Shown piece after piece: positions 33,146 through 41,150 of a stretch of DNA of 64,000 bases. Position numbers and translations under genes: made by a program. The stretch is from Rhodococcus spongiicola. Lineage in GTDB: Bacteria; Actinomycetota; Actinomycetes; Mycobacteriales; Mycobacteriaceae. The stretch lies in assembly GCF_004011835.1 (NCBI RefSeq), contig NZ_RKLN01000003.1, forward strand, positions 62,001 through 126,000, in the 5' to 3' direction. How positions within the stretch are numbered: the first letter of the stretch is position 1; the number at the start of each line of letters is the position of its first letter. The notes under the pieces are model-generated. The model made no database searches. It had not been told where the DNA came from and saw only the letters and a list, made by a program, of their open reading frames with translations.

Positions 33146-34111
33146 TCAGGGCTGGGACGACGAGAACAGTCGATTCAGCTCGACTAGCCAGGGCACGGCG
33201 ACCGCGATCGTCGGGACCACGAGAATCGCTGCCGCCGCGAAGTAGGCGGACACCGCGATCCGCGGGTCGGCGCCGGCACCACCCAGGCGCTGGATGCGGA
33301 CCAGGGTGCTCGGGCCGCCTGCCGCCATGGCACCCCGGGGAGCCGTGGTCCCGGCGCAGGTCACCAGGGCGCGCGCCAGTGGAGCCGGGCCGGTGACCTT
33401 GACGGCGGAGTCGTCGGCAAGCAACTCGACGAGCAGCTGGACCGAGCCGAGTGCGGATTTGGAGCGAACCACTCGCGGGAAGGCTTGGTGTAGTGCGGTG
33501 AACGCCTCGAGGACCAGGTCGTGGCGGGCCCGCAGGTGGGCACGCTCGTGGGTGAGGATGGCCGTGATCTCGGCGGTGTTGAGGGACTTCAAGGTCCCCT
33601 CGCTGAGCACGACCCGATGCCGCAGGCCCGGAAGGCAGTACGCGATCGGTTCGGAAGCATCGAGGACACGCACATCGGACAGCCGCCCGAGGGCGGCGGA
33701 GATGTCAGCGTCGCCGCGGTCGAGCAGGTCGACCAGCATGCGGTGCCGGGCTCGTCGGCGGCGCGTGTGCACCGCGACACGGACGATCGAGGCGATCAAC
33801 CTGGCGCCGACCAGCAGTGTGAGGCCGAGCACGACCATGTACAGGATCCACAGCGGTAGACCGAGCGCGTCGATCTCGGCAGTCGGGTCCGTGGTGGGGC
33901 GCCCGTCCGGGCCCGGAACCAACAGTTGGCTGGCGATGGCGAGCCCGGAGCTGAAGGCCGACAGTACCGCGGCGAGCGCGATCGCCTGCCAAAGCACCAG
34001 TGCCGCGCGGGGCGCACGGAACGGCCACCGGGCACGGCTCAGCAGCATCGGCACGGGACCGGTCAGGGCGAGCGCGAGCACCCCGAAAGCCAGTGCGGTG
34101 CTGGCGTTCAT
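33146..34111 (-). CDS. M56-family (BlaR1/MecR1-like) membrane metallopeptidase
   Basis: 321 residues. Four or so hydrophobic membrane segments (ALAFGVLALALTGPVPMLL; LVLWQAIALAAVLSAF; LWILYMVVLGLTLLVGA; a C-terminal AAAILVVPTIAVAVPWLV). A cytoplasmic zinc-protease motif HERAH is preceded by ITAILT, and GLRHRVVLSEGTL lies upstream. It lacks the extracellular penicillin-binding sensor domain of BlaR1. It lies directly downstream of a BlaI-type repressor, and in such pairs the peptidase inactivates the repressor after a signal. Signal unknown. Confidence 0.88.
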   Translation of the reverse strand: MNASTALAFGVLALALTGPVPMLLSRARWPFRAPRAALVLWQAIALAAVLSAFSSGLAIASQLLVPGPDGRPTTDPTAEIDALGLPLWILYMVVLGLTLLVGARLIASIVRVAVHTRRRRARHRMLVDLLDRGDADISAALGRLSDVRVLDASEPIAYCLPGLRHRVVLSEGTLKSLNTAEITAILTHERAHLRARHDLVLEAFTALHQAFPRVVRSKSALGSVQLLVELLADDSAVKVTGPAPLARALVTCAGTTAPRGAMAAGGPSTLVRIQRLGGAGADPRIAVSAYFAAAAILVVPTIAVAVPWLVELNRLFSSSQP

Positions 34112-34139
34112 CGGCTACACGGCATGACGTCTACGGGCC

Positions 34140-34601
34140 TCAGCTCGCCCGGCCGGTGCCCGGGCGCAAACCGGGCGAGCCCGGCGGGTGCATCGAGGCT
34201 GACGACTGGGTGGTCGTGTCGGCCTTGGTCGCCTCGGACTCCTCGAGGGCGGCCAGCGCCTCGCGGAGCGCGGCGGCCTCGTCGGCGCCGACCTGCCCGA
34301 CGAAGTGGACGAGTGCCGCGGCACGCTCATCGGACGCGTCGGCTTGCTGCAGGGCGTCGACCATGAGGCTCGCGACCAACTCGTCGCGGCCGTGCACGGG
34401 TACGTAGCGGTGCGCCCGATCGTCGCGCTGTTGGATCACCAGATGCTTCTTCGCGAGGCGCTGCAACACGGTCATCACCGTGGTGTACGCGAGTTCGCGG
34501 CGGGCCGCGAGGGCCTCGTGCACCTGCCGCACCGTCTGGGGTTCCGGTACGGACCACAGGTGATCCATCACCGCGCGTTCGAGCTCACCGAGTCCAGCCA
34601 T
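34140..34601 (-). CDS. BlaI/MecI/CopY-family transcriptional repressor
   Basis: 153 residues. The winged helix-turn-helix runs about 1-80 (LGELERAVMDHLW, TVRQVHEAL, AYTTVMTVLQRLAKKHLV, then the wing HRYVPVHGRDEL). The C-terminal dimerisation helices lead into a low-complexity Ser/Thr/Pro tail. It is upstream of and co-directional with the M56 peptidase (28-bp gap), forming a sensor-repressor pair that most likely autoregulates. Mycobacterial BlaI also controls genes outside beta-lactam resistance, so targets may lie elsewhere. Confidence 0.92.
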   Translation of the reverse strand: MAGLGELERAVMDHLWSVPEPQTVRQVHEALAARRELAYTTVMTVLQRLAKKHLVIQQRDDRAHRYVPVHGRDELVASLMVDALQQADASDERAAALVHFVGQVGADEAAALREALAALEESEATKADTTTQSSASMHPPGSPGLRPGTGRAS

Positions 34602-34741
34602 ACTTCAAATTCTACGTACCGCACGTCCCGAACCGCTCGCACTACCCGAAGTGCGTTCGAGTCGGAGTGTGTGGTATCGGTCTCAGTCCACGTCGGCGTG
34701 GACGTCCCGGGCTGGGTCGTCGAACGTCCCTCCGGGCGCGG

Positions 34742-35248
34742 CTACGGTTCGCTCGGGACTTCTCGCTGGCTCGGCATTGCGCGCGAGGATCGTAGGCGGG
34801 CATCCAGCGACCAGGCGCCAGCCCCGACGATGAGCAGGAACAAGCTTCCGCAGAGTTGAGCGATGTCGGGGCGCGCCTCATGGGCGAAGTCCCAAAATCC
34901 CGATTCACCGGCAAACGTAGGGGAATTGCCCCAGAGGATGGGCATCTTCGTGATCAGTAGCGCGCCAATCATGTCCACGATCATGGGGATTGTGGCCAGC
35001 CGTGTGAGCAGGCCGGCGAGAATCAGACAGCCGCACAGTATTTCGAACACGCCGTCGAAGTAGGCGAAGAACGCCGGTGCGGGGATTTCGGCCGTCCTGA
35101 ATCGTCCGGTCCCGAGCCGCTCCGGGTAGACGAATTTCTGGATCCCCTCTGACAGGAAAATGGCGCCGACGTAGAAGCGGATCAGGACAACCGAAGCTGG
35201 TGCATCCGTCGCGGTCAGTCGGGTCAGAATTTTTTGAAGTTCAGGCAT
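34742..35248 (-). CDS. DoxX-family membrane protein
   Basis: 168 residues with four predicted membrane helices (ASVVLIRFYVGAIFLSEGI; FAYFDGVFEILCGCLILAG; LATIPMIVDMIGALLI; IAQLCGSLFLLIVGAGAW). DoxX proteins occur in oxidoreductase or thiol-stress membrane complexes; no specific partner is visible. ATG 35248 is chosen because the family-like N-terminus MPELQKILTRL starts there. A much longer in-frame extension upstream is antisense to the APC permease region and is rejected. Confidence 0.88.
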   Translation of the reverse strand: MPELQKILTRLTATDAPASVVLIRFYVGAIFLSEGIQKFVYPERLGTGRFRTAEIPAPAFFAYFDGVFEILCGCLILAGLLTRLATIPMIVDMIGALLITKMPILWGNSPTFAGESGFWDFAHEARPDIAQLCGSLFLLIVGAGAWSLDARLRSSRAMPSQREVPSEP

Positions 35249-35271
35249 GGGTGCCTCCCGGTCGCCTGGGC

Positions 35272-36570
35272 CTATTCGAGCCCCCGATTTCCTCTTCCAC
35301 CGACTCGCAGTCGGCGTGCTACGTAGACGAGTGCACCGGCTGCGATCACGGCGGCCCCGGCCACAACGGAGGTCAGTGGCAGGGTGAACGCCAGCACCAG
35401 GCAGCCGAGGGACCCGATGATGGGAATCAATCTCGCCGGCCGACCCTCGCTCGGCGAGAGGGTCCAGGCGGAAGCGTTCGCGACGGCGTAGTAGAGCAGT
35501 ACTCCGAACGAGGAGAATCCGATGGCCGAGCGGACGTCGGCGAACGCCGCGACCGCGGCGACGATGATTCCGATGGTGATCTCGGCCCGGTACGGGACCC
35601 CGAACCGGGGATGCACGGCGGCGAGCACCCCGGGGAGATGACGATCGCGGGCCATGGCCAGGGTGGTACGGGAGACTCCGAGGATCAGCGCGAGCAGCGA
35701 CCCGAGCGCGGCCACGACCGCACCGACCCGTACCACCGGTTCCAGCCAGCCGGCTCCGGCAAGGTTGACCGCCTCCGAGAGCGGTGCAGTTGTCGTGGCC
35801 AATTGCCGCGGGTCCAGCACGAGCAGGACCGCGACCGCGACACAGGTGTACACGACGAGGGTGATTCCCAGGGCAAGGGGGATCGCCCGCGGAATGGTGC
35901 GAGTCGGGTTCCGGACCTCCTCGCCGAGGGTCGCGATGCGCGCGTATCCCGCGAAGGCGAAGAACAGCAGTCCAGCGGCCTGGAGCACGCCGCCGACGCT
36001 GATGTCCGAACCCCACTCGAGCCTTGTCGGGTCGGCGGCATCGGACACGAATGCGGCCACGACCACCGCGGCGAGCACGGCCAACACGACGGCCACGATT
36101 GCACGGGTGAGCCACGCGGACTTCTGGATCCCCACGTAGTTGACCGCCGTCAAGGCCACCACTGCCGCGACTGCCACCTCGTGCGCGTACTGCGGCCAGG
36201 CATACAGCCCGACAGTCAGCGCCATCGCCGCGCAGGACGCGGTCTTCCCGGTCACGAAAGACCAACCCGCGAGGTATCCCCAGAACTTGCCCAGGCGTTC
36301 CCGCCCGTAGACGTACGACCCGCCAGAGGCGGGGTAGCGGGCGGCCAGGCGCGCGGAGGAGGTGGCGTTGCAGTAGGCGATCACTGCGGCGATCGCCAAC
36401 CCGATCAGCAGCCCGGCGCCGGCCGCGTGGGCGGCGGGGGCAAGCACGGCGAAGATCCCGGCACCGATCATCGAGCCCAACCCGATGGTGATGGCGTCGC
36501 CGGTGCCGAGGCGCCTCATCAACTGGTTCGTGTCGCCGGTGGTTGCGGAATTGGGTCGGCTGTTCGACAC
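35272..36570 (-). CDS. APC-superfamily amino acid/polyamine permease
   Basis: 432 residues, about 12 membrane helices. The first helix has GSMIGAGIFAVLAPAA, the APC substrate-site motif, and ASGGSYVYGRERLG follows between helices. Substrate not determinable. GTG 36570 is preferred to longer starts because aggag lies about 6 bases upstream and homology starts at RRLGTGDAITIGLG soon after. Divergent from arsR. Only 23 bp separate its stop from the DoxX start, so the two may be an operon. Confidence 0.88.
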   Translation of the reverse strand: MSNSRPNSATTGDTNQLMRRLGTGDAITIGLGSMIGAGIFAVLAPAAHAAGAGLLIGLAIAAVIAYCNATSSARLAARYPASGGSYVYGRERLGKFWGYLAGWSFVTGKTASCAAMALTVGLYAWPQYAHEVAVAAVVALTAVNYVGIQKSAWLTRAIVAVVLAVLAAVVVAAFVSDAADPTRLEWGSDISVGGVLQAAGLLFFAFAGYARIATLGEEVRNPTRTIPRAIPLALGITLVVYTCVAVAVLLVLDPRQLATTTAPLSEAVNLAGAGWLEPVVRVGAVVAALGSLLALILGVSRTTLAMARDRHLPGVLAAVHPRFGVPYRAEITIGIIVAAVAAFADVRSAIGFSSFGVLLYYAVANASAWTLSPSEGRPARLIPIIGSLGCLVLAFTLPLTSVVAGAAVIAAGALVYVARRLRVGGRGNRGLE

Positions 36571-36586
36571 CCGAACTCCTATCGCT

Positions 36587-36611
36587 AGCCGATATCGGCC
36601 AACGATATCTC
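36587..36611. promoter_or_regulatory. Candidate operator with cgatatc repeats before the APC permease
   Basis: agccgatatcggcc (36587-36600) contains the palindrome ccgatatcgg, and a second cgatatc follows at 36603-36609. It lies 17 or more bases upstream of the permease GTG. The first 11 bases, agccgatatcg, recur at 39131-39141 before padR. Confidence 0.4.
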
Positions 36612-36697
36612 GATTCCCCGTTCGCCGCGACCCTTCGCCGGGTCGGAGCCTGCCCAAACGTTTGACGAGGCGAATTGACGCACGCCAGTATTGACAG

Positions 36698-37105
36698 ATG
36701 TCGAATCAGGCGGTGTCGAATCGGCCAGAGACGCTCTGCGCACCTCTCGGGTGTGAGCCGTTGGGTCCGGATCGGGCAGACGATCTGGCCCAGAGGTTCA
36801 AAGCACTGGGGGACCCGGTCCGGCTACGGATGATGAGTCTGATCGCCGGACACGAGCACGGGGAGAGTTGCGTGTGCGACATCGCCCCGGCGTTCGAGCT
36901 GGCGCAGCCGACCATCTCGCACCACCTGAAAGTGCTGCGCGAGGCCGGCTTGCTCGACAGTGAACGCCGTGGCACCTGGGTGTACTACCGGGTGATCCCG
37001 TCGGCGCTCGCGCAACTCTCGGCGGTGCTATCGTCCGAGCCGGGCGTCGTCCGAGGCTCGGACTGCACGTCGGTCGACGACGCGGCCGCGAAACCGCGAC
37101 TGTGA
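36698..37105 (+). CDS. ArsR/SmtB-family metalloid-responsive repressor
   Basis: 135 residues with a winged helix-turn-helix. ESCVCDI carries Cys58 and Cys60 at the alpha-3 position where arsenite/antimonite-sensing ArsR proteins have ELCVCDL. Further N-terminal cysteines (Cys14, Cys19) could complete the metal site. Recognition helix AQPTISHHLKVLREAGLL. No arsenic transporter adjoins it; an arsenate reductase lies 10.6 kb downstream (47746). Divergent from the APC permease, possibly a local target. Family assignment firm; inducer inferred from cysteines. Confidence 0.9.
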   Translation: MSNQAVSNRPETLCAPLGCEPLGPDRADDLAQRFKALGDPVRLRMMSLIAGHEHGESCVCDIAPAFELAQPTISHHLKVLREAGLLDSERRGTWVYYRVIPSALAQLSAVLSSEPGVVRGSDCTSVDDAAAKPRL

Positions 37106-37112
37106 AGGACTG

Positions 37113-37143
37113 TTGACCTTCAGGTAGGTCGAACCCGAATGAT
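37113..37143 (+). promoter_or_regulatory. MerR-type promoter with long spacer
   Basis: ttgacc (37113-37118), 19-bp spacer, then aatgat (37138-37143). The spacer region contains the dyad gacct-tcaggt-aggtc (37115-37130), as at MerR-controlled promoters. The predicted start of transcription, about 7 bases after the -10, coincides with the GTG at 37150, so the message may be leaderless. Inference. Confidence 0.45.
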
Positions 37144-37149
37144 GTCCGG

Positions 37150-38268
37150 GTGTCTCGTTCAGAGTTGATGTCGATCGGTTCCTTCGCGCGCCGAAGCGGA
37201 ATCACGGCAAGCGCATTACGCTTCTACGCCGATTCAGGACTGTTGCTGCCTGCGAAGGTCGACCCGATATCCGGGTATCGCTTCTACAGCGATGATCAAC
37301 TCGAGCGTGCTGTTCTGCTCAGGCGACTACGCGCGATCGGTATGCCTCTCGCCTCGGCGGAATCGGTCCTCTGCGCCGAGCAGGACGAGGCTGTCCGTGC
37401 GGTCGAGGCGTACGTCGACGCAGTTGTCGGTGAGGCCGCGACCGCGCGGCAGCAGGCAGCTGTCATCAGGGCTTCGCTGGCCCCGCAGCCCGCACTGTTG
37501 GTCGTCACCGTGAGTGGACCGGTGCTGACGGCAGCTATCGAGCAGGTCCTGACGGCCGCCGCATACGACCGGGATATCGCGGTCCTCAACGGCGTACGCT
37601 TCGAGGTCGATTCCGGGGCGGCGACCTTGACAGCGACCGACCGCTATCGCCTGTCCACACGCACCCTCGTGCCTGCCGAGTCGTCCGCCATGACCTGGGC
37701 GGCCACGGTTAACGCCGACGATCTGCGTAGCTGCCTACCGGACCTGCGCCGTAGCCCGCTAGCCCGGATAGAGGCAACCGAGTACGAGATCTGGATCCGG
37801 CTGGCCGATCGGGACGATCACCACTGCCGCCTATTGACCGAGCCCTTCCCCGATTACCGGTTGATGCTCGCAGCGCTGCCACCGATCACGACTCGCGTTG
37901 AGGTGCCGAAGGCCCTACTCCTAGCGTCGCTCGAGGAGCGATCCGCCGATCACATCTCGCTGCGCGTCGGCCAGGCTGCCGTCGCGGTAGGGGGTCGACG
38001 CGGCGAGCGGGACCACAGTGTGCGGCTGCCGGCCCGCGTGACCGGACCGTCCATGGAGGTCTGGTTCGAGCTGACCACTCTGTATCCGGCTGTCAGCACC
38101 GCGATCGGGGCGGACGTGCTGCTCGACCTCAGGGCCCCTGACCAGCCGGCCACCATCCGATCCGCCGACAACGGGGACCTCACCACCCTCGCCATGCCGA
38201 CCAACCCGCAATCGAGAGAAACGAACGCCGAACCCGCGAACACCGAACAGACGGAGAGAGACGAATGA
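37150..38268 (+). CDS. MerR-family regulator fused to a DNA polymerase III beta-clamp-like domain
   Basis: 372 residues. N-terminal MerR helix-turn-helix (MSIGSFARRSGITASALRFY, from about residue 7) and dimerisation helix to about 100. Then about 230 residues resemble sliding-clamp (DnaN) domains: TATDRYRLSTRTLVP is very like the clamp sequence around the ATDRYRL motif, and FPDYRLMLA matches the clamp FPDYRRV segment. It lacks the full three-domain clamp. Start at GTG 37150 (possibly leaderless) or ATG 37168. Its stop overlaps the next ATG. Function of such fusions is unknown; damage or replication sensing is conceivable. Confidence 0.85.
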   Translation: MSRSELMSIGSFARRSGITASALRFYADSGLLLPAKVDPISGYRFYSDDQLERAVLLRRLRAIGMPLASAESVLCAEQDEAVRAVEAYVDAVVGEAATARQQAAVIRASLAPQPALLVVTVSGPVLTAAIEQVLTAAAYDRDIAVLNGVRFEVDSGAATLTATDRYRLSTRTLVPAESSAMTWAATVNADDLRSCLPDLRRSPLARIEATEYEIWIRLADRDDHHCRLLTEPFPDYRLMLAALPPITTRVEVPKALLLASLEERSADHISLRVGQAAVAVGGRRGERDHSVRLPARVTGPSMEVWFELTTLYPAVSTAIGADVLLDLRAPDQPATIRSADNGDLTTLAMPTNPQSRETNAEPANTEQTERDE

Positions 38269-38771
38269 CCGGACCAACTAACGCGGACCCGATGATGGAA
38301 GCGATCGGCAAGGCCGTCACCGAGGCTCGGGGCGGGGACACCGCCAGGGCCCGGGCCGATCTCCTGGACCTGTGGAAGGCCATCGGAGTCGGGGGCGACC
38401 CCTTGCACCGCTGCACGCTCGCTCACTACCTCGCCGACCTCTACGGGGATCCGGCGCGCGCACTGGCCTGGGATGTGCGCGCATTAGATGCCGCCGACGC
38501 CACCACCGAGCGGCGCGTCCAGGACCACCATGTCAGCCTGCACATCGCGGGCTTCTACCCATCGCTCCATCTCAATCTGGCCGACAACTACCGTCGGCTG
38601 GGGTCCTTCCAAGCGGCACGCGAACACATTGACGCCGCACGTGAGCACTCGCCCGCACTGCCTCAGGATTCGTACGGAGAGCTCATTCGTGCCGCGATCG
38701 ACGAAGTGACCGCGGCCATCGCGAACCACGACACCGCGGTGCGCGCCTCAGCGCCGGCCGCGGGGGCATGA
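38265..38771 (+). CDS. Helical-repeat (TPR-like) protein coupled to the MerR-clamp fusion
   Basis: 168 residues, all-helical. Segments such as HRCTLAHYLADLYGDPARAL, LHLNLADNYRRLGSF and AAREHIDAAREHSPAL have tetratricopeptide-like periodicity. No enzyme motif, signal or membrane segment. ATG 38265 overlaps the stop of the MerR-clamp gene (ATGA), so the products are probably partners. It converges with padR. Function unknown. Confidence 0.78.
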   Translation: MTGPTNADPMMEAIGKAVTEARGGDTARARADLLDLWKAIGVGGDPLHRCTLAHYLADLYGDPARALAWDVRALDAADATTERRVQDHHVSLHIAGFYPSLHLNLADNYRRLGSFQAAREHIDAAREHSPALPQDSYGELIRAAIDEVTAAIANHDTAVRASAPAAGA

Positions 38772-38780
38772 CAGGCGAGA

Positions 38781-39095
38781 TCAGACGTGCTCGGTGGCGT
38801 CGATGCCGAGAACCTCGCGGGCCAACTCGGCCAAGGCCCGACGGTCGTCCTCGAGCGCCCGTATCCCGGCTTCGGTCACGTGGTACACCCTGCGGGCACG
38901 ACCCTCGACCACCTGCTGCTGCGAGGTCAGCAGCCCTTCGGCTTCGAGTCGGTGCAGGGCGGGGTAGAGCGTGCCCGGGCTGATGTCGTACCCGTGCTCG
39001 GACAACTCCCGGGTCATCCACGCGCCATGGATACCCCGCTGGGCTGCGTGATGGAGGATGTGGACGCGTACCGCGCCGCGCTGAAACTCCCGCAT
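38781..39095 (-). CDS. PadR-family transcriptional regulator
   Basis: 104-residue winged helix protein: VHILHHAAQRGIHGAWMTREL, then ISPGTLYPALHRLEAEGLL (recognition helix) and a wing RRVYHVTEAG, with a short C-terminal helix. PadR repressors respond to phenolics, drugs or other ligands. Upstream lies a run of gatatc/gatac-containing palindromes, likely its operator. Ligand and target unknown; the adjacent siderophore genes are co-directional but behind it. Confidence 0.9.
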   Translation of the reverse strand: MREFQRGAVRVHILHHAAQRGIHGAWMTRELSEHGYDISPGTLYPALHRLEAEGLLTSQQQVVEGRARRVYHVTEAGIRALEDDRRALAELAREVLGIDATEHV

Positions 39096-39118
39096 GTGAA
39101 CACCTCCGCATCCGAACT

Positions 39119-39171
39119 CCCGGATATCCGAGCCGATATCGCATTCCGATACCGTGTTTCGATACTACGAC
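39119..39171. promoter_or_regulatory. Candidate PadR operator cluster
   Basis: Upstream of padR, cggatatccg (39121-39130, perfect palindrome) is followed by agccgatatcg (39131-39141), then ccgatacc and cgatac copies to about 39167. The spacing and the match to a site before the APC permease suggest one regulator recognising both. Inferred. Confidence 0.45.
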
Positions 39172-39180
39172 GGACGGCGG

Positions 39181-40047
39181 TCACCGATGGCGCACCGGAC
39201 CGCCCGCCGCGCCATATACGTGCCGGGTGCCGATCGGGACGATCAGGGGACGATCCGAGACCGGGTCCTCGATGACGGCGGCCTCCAGCCCGAACACCTC
39301 CGCGAGCAGTTCGGTGGAGATGACATCCTGCGGCCTGCCGGACGCGACGATCCGTCCCTGCGACATCGCGATCAGGTGGTCGCTGTAGCGGACGGCGAGG
39401 TTGAGGTCGTGCAGCACCATGATCACGGTGCGGCCCATCTCCTCGTGCATGCGGTCGACGAGGTCGAGCACCTCCACCGAGTGCGACAGGTCGAGGTAGG
39501 TCGTCGGCTCGTCGAGCAGCAGGAGCTCAGTCCCCTGGGCAAGCGCCATCGAGATCCATGCGCGCTGGCGCTGCCCACCGGAGAGTTGGTCGACCGGCCG
39601 GTCCGCAAGATCGGCCACACCCGTCAGTGTGAGCGCACGCGCGACCTCGTCCTCGTCGTCCGACGACCACTGACGGAACCACGACTGGTGCGGGTGGCGT
39701 CCACGCGCGACAAGATCCGCGACCGTCAACCCCTCGGGGGCGACCGGGGCCTGCGGCAACATGCCGAGTGTCCGCGCCACCTCTTTGGTGCGCATCGACG
39801 AGATGGCCTTACCGTCGAGGAGCACGGTGCCGGCACGCGGCTTGAGGAGCCGACCCAGGGCACGCAGCATCGTCGACTTCCCGCAGCCGTTCGGGCCGAT
39901 CACCGTCGTGATCACGCCGGTCGGGATCTCGACGTCGAGCCCTTCGACGATGATCCGGTCGCCGTAGCCGAGGGTCAGGTTCTCGGCGACGAGCCGCGGG
40001 GCGGGTGAGGGCGGCGCCGACTCTGCCGGTCCGGTTCGAGGGGTCAT
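39181..40047 (-). CDS. Iron-siderophore ABC transporter ATP-binding protein
   Basis: 288-residue FepC/FecE-type ATPase. Walker A GPNGCGKST (51-59), signature LSGGQRQR (155-162), Walker B LLLLDEP (Asp179-Glu180), switch His in VLHDLNLA. It powers import of ferric siderophore through the two permeases upstream. ATG 40047 overlaps the permease stop (ATGA). A longer in-frame extension running over the permease gene is rejected. Last gene of an operon under IdeR-like boxes. Confidence 0.94.
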   Translation of the reverse strand: MTPRTGPAESAPPSPAPRLVAENLTLGYGDRIIVEGLDVEIPTGVITTVIGPNGCGKSTMLRALGRLLKPRAGTVLLDGKAISSMRTKEVARTLGMLPQAPVAPEGLTVADLVARGRHPHQSWFRQWSSDDEDEVARALTLTGVADLADRPVDQLSGGQRQRAWISMALAQGTELLLLDEPTTYLDLSHSVEVLDLVDRMHEEMGRTVIMVLHDLNLAVRYSDHLIAMSQGRIVASGRPQDVISTELLAEVFGLEAAVIEDPVSDRPLIVPIGTRHVYGAAGGPVRHR

Positions 40048-41150
40048 GCCGAGACCTTCCGGTTGTTGCGGACGAGCAGGTACAACAGGAACGGGCCGCC
40101 GATCGCCGAGGTCACGACGCCGACGGGCAGTTCGACGGGAAGAACGGTTCGCGCGATGATGTCGCTGCCGACCACCAGCACGGCGCCGGTCAGCGCCGAT
40201 GCAATGATCGGCGGTCCGGCCGAACGGATCAGGCGCATAGCGACCTGCGGCGCCGCCAACGCAACGAACCCGACCGGTCCGGCGGCCGCGGTGGCGACCG
40301 CCGCGAGTACCACCGCCGCGATCAGCAGCTTGGCCTGCTCGGACTGTTGACGGATCCCCAGCGAACGGGCATTGTCGTCGCCCAGCCGCAGGGCTCCGAG
40401 CGTGAAGGTCGCGACGACTGCCCAGCCGCCGATGAGGACGAGGGCAATCGTCACCGGCCACACCTGCGCCCAGTCCGCGCCGTTCAGCGAGCCGTTGATC
40501 CACACCATGGCGCGGGAGGCGTCGTTGATGTCCGCCGAGATGAGCAGCCAGCCGGTGATCGCGAGCATCATCGCATTGATGCCGATCCCGACCAGGATCA
40601 ACCGGTATCCCTCGACGCCCTGGCGCCACGCCAGCAGGTAGATCAAGCCCGCGGTGAGCAGACCGCCGAACAGCGCTGCCAGGGGGATGCCGAGCGTGGC
40701 GAGCAGACCGACGAACGACCCGCCACCCCCGAGCACGATCAACGCGACCGCCGCGGCACCCGCACCCGACGTGATGCCGAGGATGTCCGGGCTGGCGAGC
40801 GAGTTGCGGGCGACCGACTGCGTGATCGCGCCGGCGATGCCGAGCGCCACACCGATCAGTACGGCCGTCAGCGCGCGGGGCAGGCGCAGGTCCATCACGA
40901 TGAATCGCTGCACCTTCGACCCTCCGCCGAACAGCACCTCGGCGACCTCGGGGAGTGACAGTGGGAAGTCGCCGCGGCCGATGCCGACACACACCAGCAG
41001 GAACACCGCCACTGCCAGCACGAGGTTCACGACGATCATGTACGGCCGCAGGACCAGCGAGATCGGACCGATCCGGAACGCGGGCCGTGACGGCACCTTC
41101 AGCGGTTCGCCGTGCTCGGCGGACGTGGTGGCTGGGTCGATGACGCTCAC
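40044..41150 (-). CDS. FecCD-family siderophore ABC permease
   Basis: 368 residues, about 9-10 membrane helices. The FecCD family segments LRLPRALTAVLIGVALGIAG, NSLASPDILGITSGAGA, GPVGFVALAAPQVAMRL and the C-terminal PVGVVTSAIGGPFLLYLL are all present. It forms a heterodimer with the RDD-permease fusion encoded upstream. Both of its junctions are 4-bp overlaps. Confidence 0.94.
   Translation of the reverse strand: MSVIDPATTSAEHGEPLKVPSRPAFRIGPISLVLRPYMIVVNLVLAVAVFLLVCVGIGRGDFPLSLPEVAEVLFGGGSKVQRFIVMDLRLPRALTAVLIGVALGIAGAITQSVARNSLASPDILGITSGAGAAAVALIVLGGGGSFVGLLATLGIPLAALFGGLLTAGLIYLLAWRQGVEGYRLILVGIGINAMMLAITGWLLISADINDASRAMVWINGSLNGADWAQVWPVTIALVLIGGWAVVATFTLGALRLGDDNARSLGIRQQSEQAKLLIAAVVLAAVATAAAGPVGFVALAAPQVAMRLIRSAGPPIIASALTGAVLVVGSDIIARTVLPVELPVGVVTSAIGGPFLLYLLVRNNRKVSA

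Noticed and set aside
35249-36265. Long upstream extension of the DoxX frame
   Set aside because: It overlaps the APC permease in another frame; the extension is Arg/Gly-rich without motifs and ATG 35248 gives the family N-terminus.
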